Part shown: in pieces, positions 37,451 through 46,363 of the stretch
Numbering within the stretch: the stretch's first letter is position 1
How the letters are laid out: each line of letters opens with the position of its first letter
Assembly: GCF_019511345.1 (NCBI RefSeq)
Contig: NZ_JAEUAK010000005.1
Span: 456,412 to 520,411, forward strand
Direction of reading: 5' to 3'
Source: Rhizobium mesosinicum
Lineage (GTDB): Bacteria; Pseudomonadota; Alphaproteobacteria; Rhizobiales; Rhizobiaceae
DNA: 64,000 nt
The notes under the pieces: generated by a model
The model's input: only the letters and a program-made list of their open reading frames with translations
Told to the model about the DNA's origin: nothing
Database searches by the model: none
Translations under genes and position numbers: made by a program

Positions 37451-37466
37451 ACACTAGATATAGTAC
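37451..37466. promoter_or_regulatory. NrdR-box candidate
   Basis: ACACTAGATATAGTAC fits the NrdR-box consensus (ACACWATATATWGTGT) at 13 of 16 positions. It lies just upstream of the riboswitch, in the expected promoter region. A weaker, less convincing second site begins 33 nt further upstream (37484-37499). NrdR normally represses ribonucleotide reductase genes when dATP is high. Confidence 0.65.
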
Positions 37467-37499
37467 GCGAATCCCGGTTTGCGTCAACAGATGGTTTGT

Positions 37500-37773
37500 G
37501 CATCGCGTTACGGCATGTTTGAAATCACTGCATTCCTGTGAAGAACGTGGTTAACCGATGATTAAAGAAAGCAGGCTGTGGAGAAGGCCCCAAGGAAGAG
37601 AATCGGACTGTAACCGGCTCTGCGATTTTCGATTCCCGATTCATGCCCGGCTCGCGGACGGGGGCATCGCGCAATAGGCCGACTTTGTATTCGGGGCAGC
37701 CTCGGTTTCGGCAGATCCCGGAACAACCATGCCACAGGCGCGCACCTTCCTCACACTGCTAAAATGACAAACT
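37500..37773. other. Intergenic stretch upstream of the nrd promoter, no recognised element
   Basis: This is the rest of the 794-nt gap between nrdH and the P-type ATPase gene. I see one weak stem (ATGCCC near 37643 with GGGCAT near 37660) that could end the ATPase transcript, and no convincing ORF. Confidence 0.4.
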
Positions 37774-40032
37774 TTACGTCTTCATCTGGAGAAGACGAAG
37801 CGCGTTCATCGTCACCAATACGGTCGCGCCCGTATCGGCAAGGATCGCCGGCCACAGGCCGGTAATGCCGGCAATAGTGGTGCCGAGGAACACCGCCTTC
37901 AGCCCGAGAGCCATGGTGATGTTCTGCATGACGTTGCGCATCGTCCGCTTCGAGAGCTCGATCATGCGGGCGACATCGCCGACCCGTCCATGCAGCACAG
38001 CCGCATCCGCCGTCTCCAGCGCCACGTCGGTGCCACCACCCATGGCGATGCCGACATCGGCGGCGGCAAGCGCCGGCGCGTCATTGATGCCGTCACCGAC
38101 CTTGGCGACGAACAGCCCTTCGCGCCTGAGTTCGCCGACGATGCGCTGCTTGTCCTGCGGCAGCAACTCACCGCGCCAGTCGATGCCGAGATCGCCGGCA
38201 ACGGCGGCCGCCGTGCGCTTATTGTCGCCGGTCAGCATGATGGCACGCACACCTGATGCCTTCAGCGTCGCAAGCCCGCTCTTGGCGTCTTCGCGCGGTT
38301 CGTCGCGCATGGCGATCAGCCCGGCAGCGACGCCATCGACAAGCAGTACCGAAACGCTCTTGCCCGCGCCGTTCAAAACAGCAACCTGCTGATCCTGCTC
38401 GGCATTCAGTACGCCGCGCTCGCGCGTTGCCGGCGGCGACAGAAGATCGAGCGTCTCGCCACCAACCTTGCCAGTCATGCCCTTGCCAGGCAGTGCCTCC
38501 AGCTCGAAAGCCGGCGGCACTGGTACGCCATTAGCCTTGGCGCGGTTGAGGATCGCGAGCGCCAGCGGGTGGCTGGAACCCTGCTCCAGCACCGCAGCCC
38601 GCGACAGCACCTGCGCCTCCGTGCGTCCGTAGCCAATGATATCGGTGACCTGCGGTTTGCCTTCGGTCAGCGTTCCGGTCTTATCAAATGCGACCGCCGT
38701 TACCTTGCCAAGCGATTCCAGAACCGCCCCGCCCTTCATCAGCAACCCGCGGCGCGCCCCCGCCGACAGCGAAGCGGCAATGGCTGCGGGCGTGGAAATG
38801 ACCAACGCGCAGGGGCAGCCGATCAGCAGGATCGCAAGGCCCTTGTATATCCATTCACCCCATGCCCCACCTATCAGCACCGGTGGCAGAACCGCCACCA
38901 GAGCCGCCACGACCACAACACCAGGCGTATAATAACGCGAGAACCGGTCGATGAAGCGCTCGGTCGGCGCCTTGGATTCCTGCGCCTCCTCCACCAGCTT
39001 GACGACGCGGGCGATCGTATTGTCCGCGGCAGCGGCCGTTACGCGGACGCGCAACGCCGCATCTCCATTGACCGTGCCGGCAAAGACCGTCTCGCCCGCG
39101 CCCTTGCGCACCGGCGTGCTTTCGCCCGTTACCGGTGCTTCATCGATGGCACTTTCACCGGAGAGAATTGTGCCGTCGGCTGAAATCCGATCTCCCGGCC
39201 GCACGAGAATGACAGAACCAACTGCGAGCGTCTCGGCCGGCACTTCCTTCACCTCACCGCTTGCCTCAAGAAGCGCGTTCTTCGGCACCAGCGTCGTCAA
39301 CGACTGGATGCTGGCGCGCGCTTTGCCGGCGGCGACCCCTTCCAACAATTCACCGACGAGGAAGAGGAAAACGACTGTCGCCGCTTCTTCCCCGGCATCG
39401 ATGATGACAGCGCCGACGGCGGCAATCGTCATGAGCATCTCGATAGAGAAAGGTGTACCGGAAAGTGCCGCCATGATCGCGCGGCGCGCGATCGGCACAA
39501 GCCCGACCAGCATAGCGACGATGAAGGTATAGGAAGCGATCGAGGGCACCAGATGGCCCAGCACATATGCAACGACGAGCGCAAAGCCGGAGAGGATCGT
39601 CGACCGTCCCTTCTTGCTCTGCCACCAAGAGCCTGCCATCGGGCCGTGATCATGGCCATGCAGGCCCGGGACATCCTCGGCGCCATGCGAATGCTCGTGA
39701 CTGGATCGGTCGCGAGCTTCATGGTCGTGGTGATCATGATCCTCATGCCCATGATCGTGGTTTTCATGGACATGATCATGGCCGGCCTTGCGATCACGAA
39801 CGGGGGCCTTACCGGTGAGTGGAGCGACCGAATAGCCGAGCCCGGTCACTTTCTTCTCGATTGCCCTGAGATCGCTGCTGCCGTCGTGGCGCACGGTCAT
39901 TGTACCCGCCGTCACCGAAACGGAGACATCCTCGACCCCGTCCATACGCCTGACGGCCATATCGATTTTCGTCGCGCAGGCGGCACAATCCATGCCACCG
40001 ACCCTATACCGTGCCTGTGCTGCTTCGCTCAT
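37774..40032 (-). CDS. Zn/Cd/Pb-translocating P1B-type ATPase
   Basis: A 752-residue metal exporter of the ZntA/CadA type. An N-terminal heavy-metal domain has the ligand motif GMDCAACATKI; a His/Asp-rich stretch follows (about residues 85-130, HDHVHENHDHGHEDHDHHDH). The transmembrane metal site is GCPCALVIST (about 405), the phosphorylated Asp is in DKTGTLTEGKP (about 449) and the hinge is GDGINDAPAL (about 646). The CPC motif with a His-rich loop points to Zn2+/Cd2+/Pb2+ rather than Cu+. It is divergent from a MerR regulator across a MerR-type operator. Confidence 0.94.
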   Translation of the reverse strand: MSEAAQARYRVGGMDCAACATKIDMAVRRMDGVEDVSVSVTAGTMTVRHDGSSDLRAIEKKVTGLGYSVAPLTGKAPVRDRKAGHDHVHENHDHGHEDHDHHDHEARDRSSHEHSHGAEDVPGLHGHDHGPMAGSWWQSKKGRSTILSGFALVVAYVLGHLVPSIASYTFIVAMLVGLVPIARRAIMAALSGTPFSIEMLMTIAAVGAVIIDAGEEAATVVFLFLVGELLEGVAAGKARASIQSLTTLVPKNALLEASGEVKEVPAETLAVGSVILVRPGDRISADGTILSGESAIDEAPVTGESTPVRKGAGETVFAGTVNGDAALRVRVTAAAADNTIARVVKLVEEAQESKAPTERFIDRFSRYYTPGVVVVAALVAVLPPVLIGGAWGEWIYKGLAILLIGCPCALVISTPAAIAASLSAGARRGLLMKGGAVLESLGKVTAVAFDKTGTLTEGKPQVTDIIGYGRTEAQVLSRAAVLEQGSSHPLALAILNRAKANGVPVPPAFELEALPGKGMTGKVGGETLDLLSPPATRERGVLNAEQDQQVAVLNGAGKSVSVLLVDGVAAGLIAMRDEPREDAKSGLATLKASGVRAIMLTGDNKRTAAAVAGDLGIDWRGELLPQDKQRIVGELRREGLFVAKVGDGINDAPALAAADVGIAMGGGTDVALETADAAVLHGRVGDVARMIELSKRTMRNVMQNITMALGLKAVFLGTTIAGITGLWPAILADTGATVLVTMNALRLLQMKT

Positions 40033-40071
40033 GATCCAGATCCTTGCTTATAGGCAGCATCCTTCCTACAT

Positions 40072-40088
40072 CCTCTAGCGACTAGAGG
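40072..40088. promoter_or_regulatory. MerR-type operator in the metal ATPase promoter
   Basis: CCTCTAG (40072-40078), CGA, CTAGAGG (40082-40088) is a perfect 7-3-7 palindrome. Read toward the ATPase it lies between a -35-like TTGCAC and a -10-like TAGGAA with 19 nt between them. This long spacer is the hallmark of promoters twisted open by MerR-family activators. Confidence 0.8.
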
Positions 40089-40103
40089 TGCAAGAGGAAA
40101 ATC

Positions 40104-40526
40104 ATGAAAAAGATCACCATCGGTGAAGCCGCCCGCCAGAGCGGCGTGAAGGTGCCGACGATCCGCTATTATGAGAGCATCGGCCTGCTTTCCGAACTGA
40201 GCCGTAGCGAGGGCAACCAACGCTCCTACGAACCATCAGACCTCGACCGCCTCGCCTTCATCCGCCACGCCCGCGAACTCGGCTTCGAGATCGAGGCGAT
40301 CCGCACGCTGCTTCACCTGCAAGACGATCCGCATCAGCCCTGTGCTTCCGCCGATGCCATCGCCAAGGCGCGCCTGATCGAGGTCGAGCAGCGCATCCGC
40401 AGCCTGAATGCTCTGAAGGCCGAGCTGGAACTGATGGTCGAAGGCTGCGGCCATGGCCGCGTCGATCAGTGCCGTGTCATCGAGGTGCTCGCCGATCACG
40501 GCAAGTGCGCCCATCCGCATCACTGA
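40104..40526 (+). CDS. MerR-family metal-responsive regulator (CadR/ZntR-like)
   Basis: A 140-residue regulator. The winged helix-turn-helix is IGEAARQSGVKVPTIRYYES, the long dimerisation helix spans about 80-115, and the metal site has Cys in HQPCASADAI plus Cys/His in the tail (GCGHGRVDQC, KCAHPHH). A His-rich end is typical of CadR. It should activate the divergent ATPase gene in response to Zn2+, Cd2+ or Pb2+. AGAGGA precedes ATG 40104. The next gene starts 38 nt downstream. Confidence 0.9.
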   Translation: MKKITIGEAARQSGVKVPTIRYYESIGLLSELSRSEGNQRSYEPSDLDRLAFIRHARELGFEIEAIRTLLHLQDDPHQPCASADAIAKARLIEVEQRIRSLNALKAELELMVEGCGHGRVDQCRVIEVLADHGKCAHPHH

Positions 40527-40564
40527 CACTTGCGCTCGTTCCCCGCCCGCGCCAAGAAGGCGCA

Positions 40565-41773
40565 ATGAAACAGAAGACGATCGCGATCATCGGCGGCGGC
40601 CCCGCCGGCCTTTCGGCTGCCGAGGTGCTGTCGGCAACCGGCCATGCCGTTTCCGTCTATGACGCGATGCCGACCTTCGCCCGCAAATTCCTGCTCGCCG
40701 GCAAGTCCGGCCTCAACATCACGCATTCGGAAGATTTCGGGCGTTTCGCCACCCGCTTCGGTGATGCCAATGCCAGCCTCCGCACCGCCCTCGACGCCTT
40801 CACCCCGGCCGATATTCGCGCCTGGGCAGCCGGGCTCGGCACCGAAACCTTCGTCGGCTCTTCCGGCCGCGTTTTCCCTAATGCCATGAAGGCTTCGCCC
40901 CTTCTGCGGGCCTGGCTCGCCCGGCTGGAAAGCGCTGGTGTCAGCTTCTTTCCCCGCCATCGCTGGGTCGGCTTTACTGACGAGGGGCATGCATTCGAAA
41001 CGCCTGATGGCCGCAAGGTCATCTCCTGCGCTGCGACACAGTTCGCACTCGGAGGCGCCAGCTATCCGCGTCTCGGCTCGGACGCCGCCTGGGTGCCGTT
41101 ATTTGTCGGACGCGGCATAACGATCGCCCCATTTCAGCCCGCCAATTGCGGCTTCGATGTCGCCTGGAGCGACCTCTTCCGTCGCTTCGCCGGACAACCG
41201 CTGAAATCGGTCACGGCAACGTCGCGCGCCGGCACATTTCCTGGCGAGTTTGTCATCACTCGACACGGCATCGAAGGCAGCCTCATCTATGCACATTCGG
41301 CCGCCTTGCGTGATGACCTGCGGCAACATGGTCAGGCAACGCTTTCAATCGACCTCGCCCCCGGTCGCACGCTGGAGCGTCTGTCTCGTGATCTCGCCCG
41401 GCAGGGCGCTAAGTCGAGCTTCTCCAATCGCCTGCGCAAAGGCGCTGGCATCGATGGCGCAAAAGTAGCACTCTTGCGAGAGCTGTTACCGGAAGCAAAT
41501 CGATACGACCCTCAAGAACTGGCCGCCGCCATCAAAGCCTTGCCTGTCCCGCTGCTGCGCCCACGCCCCATCGCTGAGGCCATCTCGTCGGCCGGCGGCA
41601 TCACCTTCGCTGAAATTGACGAGACTTACATGCTGAAACGTCTCCCCGGCGTCTTCGTCGCCGGTGAGATGCTGGATTGGGAAGCGCCGACTGGCGGCTA
41701 TCTGCTCACCGCCTGTTTCGCCACGGGCCGCGCCGCTGCAAAGGGCCTCGACGCTTGGCTCGGCCGAAGGTGA
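40565..41773 (+). CDS. NAD(P)/FAD-dependent oxidoreductase, TIGR03862/HI0933 type
   Basis: A 402-residue flavoprotein of unknown function. The FAD dinucleotide-binding motif is IAIIGGGPAGLSAAEVL at the N-terminus, the family-specific segment FLLAGKSGLNITHSED follows, and the C-terminal FAD motif is GVFVAGEMLDWEAPTGGY. AAGG precedes ATG 40565. It is close behind the MerR gene and may be read through from it, but its role in metal handling is not supported by anything in the sequence. Confidence 0.85.
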   Translation: MKQKTIAIIGGGPAGLSAAEVLSATGHAVSVYDAMPTFARKFLLAGKSGLNITHSEDFGRFATRFGDANASLRTALDAFTPADIRAWAAGLGTETFVGSSGRVFPNAMKASPLLRAWLARLESAGVSFFPRHRWVGFTDEGHAFETPDGRKVISCAATQFALGGASYPRLGSDAAWVPLFVGRGITIAPFQPANCGFDVAWSDLFRRFAGQPLKSVTATSRAGTFPGEFVITRHGIEGSLIYAHSAALRDDLRQHGQATLSIDLAPGRTLERLSRDLARQGAKSSFSNRLRKGAGIDGAKVALLRELLPEANRYDPQELAAAIKALPVPLLRPRPIAEAISSAGGITFAEIDETYMLKRLPGVFVAGEMLDWEAPTGGYLLTACFATGRAAAKGLDAWLGRR

Positions 41774-41816
41774 CGGCAAAGGCTGCACGCCGACATGCGA
41801 CCGATGGGCACGCAAC

Positions 41817-41834
41817 TGTCTCAGAAATGCGACA
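41817..41834. promoter_or_regulatory. Inverted-repeat site upstream of the GAF/Fis regulator gene
   Basis: TGTCTCA, GAAA, TGCGACA: an 18-bp inverted repeat with one mismatch and a 4-nt spacer. It matches the perfect site at 42949-42966 in length and spacing and lies 108 nt upstream of the regulator start. Confidence 0.6.
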
Positions 41835-41942
41835 CGGACCATCGGGAAAATTCTATCCCTAGAATCTGCCGTCATGCCGGCCTGATTGCAAAGCTGCCGC
41901 ATTTACATCAGAATATGCGCAAGTTCCGTGGGAGGAGCCTCG

Positions 41943-42902
41943 ATGCACGAACAATCCGCGCATGCGGAGCATGTCTATACGTGCGCCCAGCAGAATTCCG
42001 CTGCGGCCAGCTCTCCAATCGTGGCTTCCTGGCGCCGCTGCATGACCATGTACCAGCTGGCGCCGGAGGATAAGCGCGCGCCCCTGCGCCTCACCGAGCA
42101 GGAATTCGGCCTGGCGCGGGAGCAATCCGAACAGCTGATCGCCGATGCTCGCGAGGAACTCGACCGTCTCTTTGCGACTGTCGGCAAAGCCGGCTGCTGC
42201 CTGTTGCTGACGGATCGCAGCGGCATTGCACTGGAGCGTCGCGGGGCCTCGGGCAACGACAAGGATTTTTACGATCTCGGTCTGTGGACCGGTTCCGTCT
42301 GGACCGAAGCCAGCATCGGTACCAACGGCATCGGCACCGCGCTTGCCGATGACAGAGCCGTTGCCGTCTTCCGGGATCAGCATTTCTACTGCTCCAACAT
42401 CAAGCTGAGCTGCACCACAGCTCCGATCCGCGATCATCGCGGCCTTCTGGCAGCCGCCCTCGACATCTCGACCTGCCGTGACGATGTCAACGAAATTACG
42501 CTGAGCATCCTGTCGCAGGCTGTGCGGGATGCGGCGATGCGCATCGAGCTCAATCTGTTCCGCTCCGCCTTTGCCGGCGCCCGCTTCGTCATGGTGCCGG
42601 CCGGAGTCAATTCCGCTAATGCACTCCTCGCCGTCGATCGCCATGACCTCGTTCTCGGCGCCACGCGAGCCGCCCGCCTCGCCCTCAAGCTGGACGACGT
42701 GCGCATCGCTGCCGGCCTTCCCGCCTCCGATGCGCTGCATGAAGGCCGCGTCTCGCAGGAAGAGGAGATAGCAGAGGCCGAAAAGGCCGCGCTTCGACGA
42801 GCCCTGTCTCGCACCCATGGCAACGTTTCCCAGGCCGCCGCAGCCCTCGGCATCAGCCGTGCTACACTGCATCGGAAGATGAAGAAGCTCGACCTGCACT
42901 GA
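41943..42902 (+). CDS. GAF-domain Fis-type transcriptional regulator (AcoR-like, without AAA+ domain)
   Basis: A 319-residue regulator. A GAF sensor domain spans about residues 60-190 (LLLTDRSGIALERRGASGND and the family motif ASIGTNGIGTALADD), and a Fis-type helix-turn-helix lies at the C-terminus (HGNVSQAAAALGISRATLHR). The AAA+ domain of AcoR-type sigma-54 activators is absent between them, so it must act with another sigma factor. GGAGGAG precedes ATG 41943. It lies directly upstream of an aldehyde dehydrogenase gene, and matching inverted repeats stand before both genes. Its ligand may be an aldehyde or alcohol (inference). Confidence 0.88.
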   Translation: MHEQSAHAEHVYTCAQQNSAAASSPIVASWRRCMTMYQLAPEDKRAPLRLTEQEFGLAREQSEQLIADAREELDRLFATVGKAGCCLLLTDRSGIALERRGASGNDKDFYDLGLWTGSVWTEASIGTNGIGTALADDRAVAVFRDQHFYCSNIKLSCTTAPIRDHRGLLAAALDISTCRDDVNEITLSILSQAVRDAAMRIELNLFRSAFAGARFVMVPAGVNSANALLAVDRHDLVLGATRAARLALKLDDVRIAAGLPASDALHEGRVSQEEEIAEAEKAALRRALSRTHGNVSQAAAALGISRATLHRKMKKLDLH

Positions 42903-42948
42903 CATCGTGCGAAAGGCTTGATCACGATTTCGTGGCGGCACCGGAACC

Positions 42949-42966
42949 TGTCGCAACTCTGCGACA
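42949..42966. promoter_or_regulatory. Inverted-repeat site upstream of the aldehyde dehydrogenase gene
   Basis: TGTCGCA, ACTC, TGCGACA: a perfect 7-4-7 palindrome 106 nt before the aldehyde dehydrogenase start. Its near twin lies before the regulator gene (41817-41834). It is the best candidate binding site for the GAF/Fis regulator. Confidence 0.7.
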
Positions 42967-43071
42967 CTGTGCGCTGCGGTATTGGCAAGCTGCCCTGTTC
43001 CCTCAGACAAAAGCAGCACAGATTTCCTCCCACTGGTTCGTTCCGGAACCTGTTCATCAAGGGAGGATGAC

Positions 43072-44580
<1,509 letters not shown>

Positions 44581-44652
44581 GAAGCAGTCGCTTGTGCTAA
44601 TATCGCGCCTCCTCCCTTCACGGGGAGGAGGCATTGTCTTGCAGGAGGCAAT

Positions 44653-45048
44653 ATGGAACAGATGGTCAATGGCGAACCGCGCGTGCTTGCAACCGATGCA
44701 GCGCTCGACCTCATCCAGGAAATTCAGCAGGATTATCCTGATATCCTCTTCCATCAGTCCGGCGGCTGCTGTGACGGTTCTTCCCCCATGTGCTATCCCA
44801 CCGACGACTTCATGGTCGGCGATCAGGATGTGAAGCTCGGCGAAATCGGCGGCGTACCCGTTTACATCAGCGCCAGCCAGTTCGAGGCGTGGAAACACAC
44901 GCAGCTCATCATCGACGTCGTACCCGGTCGCGGCGGCATGTTTTCGCTCGATAATGGCCGCGAAAAGCGCTTCCTGACCCGCTCGCGCATGTTCGGCGGT
45001 GGCGAGGCCTGCACCATTCCCGGCGTCAGGACACGTGAGACGAGCTGA
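44653..45048 (+). CDS. DUF779 domain-containing protein
   Basis: A 131-residue protein of the DUF779 family, often encoded next to acetaldehyde dehydrogenases. Characteristic segments are FHQSGGCCDGSSPMCYP with three conserved Cys, and the C-terminal SRMFGGGEACTIPG. The Cys pattern could bind a metal or carry redox chemistry, but no function is known. AGGAGG precedes ATG 44653, 72 nt after the dehydrogenase stop, so they probably form one transcript. Confidence 0.88.
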   Translation: MEQMVNGEPRVLATDAALDLIQEIQQDYPDILFHQSGGCCDGSSPMCYPTDDFMVGDQDVKLGEIGGVPVYISASQFEAWKHTQLIIDVVPGRGGMFSLDNGREKRFLTRSRMFGGGEACTIPGVRTRETS

Positions 45049-45133
45049 TCGGCAGCTGCTGTAGTATTCCCATATTACCCGCGGCCCGCGATCCTTTGTT
45101 AAAGTCCATCTGTTGGTTTTTACGGGAGGAAAA

Positions 45134-45730
45134 ATGCCAGCTAGCAAGATCCTGATGATCACAGGCGATTTTACTGAAGATTACGAAACCATGGTGCCGT
45201 TCCAGACGCTGCTTGCCTGCGGCTATACGGTCCATGCCGTCTGCCCCGGCAAGACCGCCGGCCAGACGGTCGCCACAGCCATCCATGATTTCGAAGGCGA
45301 CCAGACCTATTCGGAAAAGCGCGGCCATAACTTCGCGCTGAACGCGACCTTCGAGAGCGTGCGTGCCGAAGATTATGATGCACTCGTCATTCCGGGCGGC
45401 CGTGCGCCGGAATATCTCCGTCTCAACCCAGAGGTCATCAAGGCGGTCAGGCATTTCTTCGATGCCAATAAGCCGGTCGCTGCCATCTGCCACGGCGCCC
45501 AGCTTCTCGCGGCCGCCGATGTCCTCGAAGGCCGTACCTGCTCGGCCTATCCCGCCTGCCGCCCGGAAGTCGAGCTCGCCGGCGGGACCTATGCCGATAT
45601 CGCGATTACCGATGCCGTTTCCGACGGCAATCTCGTCACCGCGCCTGCATGGCCGGCCCACCCCTCGTGGCTGCGCCAGTTCATGACGGTGCTCGATGCG
45701 GCAACGGTTCTGGAGACCAATGCCGCCTAA
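45134..45730 (+). CDS. DJ-1/PfpI family protein
   Basis: A 198-residue protein with the class I glutamine-amidotransferase-like fold. The nucleophile Cys is in the elbow [20 protein letters not shown], and the preceding segment [16 protein letters not shown] is typical. Members act as deglycases, chaperones or peptidases under stress; which applies here is not clear. GGGAGGA precedes ATG 45134. A palindromic repeat follows directly after the stop. Confidence 0.88.
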   Translation: MPASKILMITGDFTEDYETMVPFQTLLACGYTVHAVCPGKTAGQTVATAIHDFEGDQTYSEKRGHNFALNATFESVRAEDYDALVIPGGRAPEYLRLNPEVIKAVRHFFDANKPVAAICHGAQLLAAADVLEGRTCSAYPACRPEVELAGGTYADIAITDAVSDGNLVTAPAWPAHPSWLRQFMTVLDAATVLETNAA

Positions 45731-45731
45731 A

Positions 45732-45776
45732 GCATGTCGCGCAAAAGTGCGAAGCCCTTTTGCGATAACGACATGC
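45732..45776. repeat. Short palindromic intergenic repeat (relative of 2465-2508)
   Basis: GCATGTCG and CGACATGC enclose the core CAAAAGTGCGAAG, nearly the same core as at 2465-2508. The arms differ, so these are family members rather than copies. Confidence 0.6.
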
Positions 45777-45787
45777 AATCAAGGCTC

Positions 45788-45830
45788 TAAAGCGTGCCAA
45801 GCGAATCCGAAGGATTCGCGGCACGCTTTA
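45788..45830. repeat. Long near-perfect hairpin
   Basis: TAAAGCGTGCC (45788-45798) pairs with GGCACGCTTTA (45820-45830), and inside GCGAATCC (45801-45808) pairs with GGATTCGC. Only two unpaired bases interrupt the stem. It lies 24 nt upstream of the ribbon-helix-helix gene and may end the DJ-1 transcript. Confidence 0.65.
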
Positions 45831-45853
45831 AATGGACGGGCGCGAGGAACGCG

Positions 45854-46204
45854 ATGTGCGAACTATTCGTCAAAGCTGACGCCAGGCTCTGGGAAAGTAC
45901 AACCCGGTCGCTGCGCATCAATGGCATGGTCACCAGCGTGCGGCTGGAGAATTTCTTCTGGTCGAAGCTGGAGGAAATCGCTACCCGCGACGGCATGAAC
46001 GTGGTTCAGCTGATCACCAGGCTGCATCACGAGTCGATCGATGCCGGCCATGACCTCGGCAACTTCACCTCGTTCCTCCGCGTCTGCTGCGCCCGCTACC
46101 TGGACCTCCAGCTTGCCGGCGACATCCCCGCAGATCTCTCGCGGCCGATCGCCGGCCTCGATGCGCCGGAAATTCTGGGGAGGGAGAAGCGGAAATATCA
46201 TTGA
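45854..46204 (+). CDS. Ribbon-helix-helix domain protein
   Basis: A 116-residue protein. The ribbon-helix-helix core is GMVTSVRLENFFWSKLEEIA followed by NVVQLITRLHHESI, the RHH_4 type often seen in alphaproteobacteria. The beginning MCELFVKADARLWESTTRSL is characteristic of this conserved group. It is a probable DNA-binding protein without a known target. GAGGA precedes ATG 45854. The upstream frame is open but runs through a palindromic repeat. Confidence 0.82.
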   Translation: MCELFVKADARLWESTTRSLRINGMVTSVRLENFFWSKLEEIATRDGMNVVQLITRLHHESIDAGHDLGNFTSFLRVCCARYLDLQLAGDIPADLSRPIAGLDAPEILGREKRKYH

Positions 46205-46247
46205 ATTCCCCTAAGCCAGTGCCGGTGATTTTTAGATAGGCGGATTG

Positions 46248-46331
46248 CCCCTCTGCATGAGACAATCGCCTCGGCCGCCATCAACCGCATTACTCGGTTT
46301 GACCGGGCGGAGCGGAGGGGAAGATGGCGGC
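46248..46331 (+). ncRNA. Structured leader of the antiporter gene (interlocking stems)
   Basis: Two complementary pairs interlock: CCCCTCTGC (46248-46256) with GCGGAGGGG (46312-46320), and GCCGCCATC (46274-46282) with GATGGCGGC (46323-46331). A small hairpin AACCG/CGGTT (46283-46299) lies inside. The pairs cannot nest, so they form a pseudoknot or two exclusive folds. The element ends 32 nt before the antiporter start. It does not match a riboswitch consensus I can recall. Confidence 0.4.
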
Positions 46332-46363
46332 GGTCGTAGCGCGACGGTATTTCATGGTCGGCG

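Noticed and set aside
37643..37670. Terminator of the metal ATPase gene
   Set aside because: The stem is short and interrupted and no T-run follows; it is mentioned only as a weak possibility.
42967..43071. Sigma-54 promoter before the aldehyde dehydrogenase gene
   Set aside because: No GG-N10-GC pair at the right spacing, and the adjacent regulator lacks the AAA+ domain such promoters need.
46205..46363. yybP-ykoY manganese riboswitch before the antiporter gene
   Set aside because: The GC-rich stems are there, but I cannot find the conserved loop sequences of that class.
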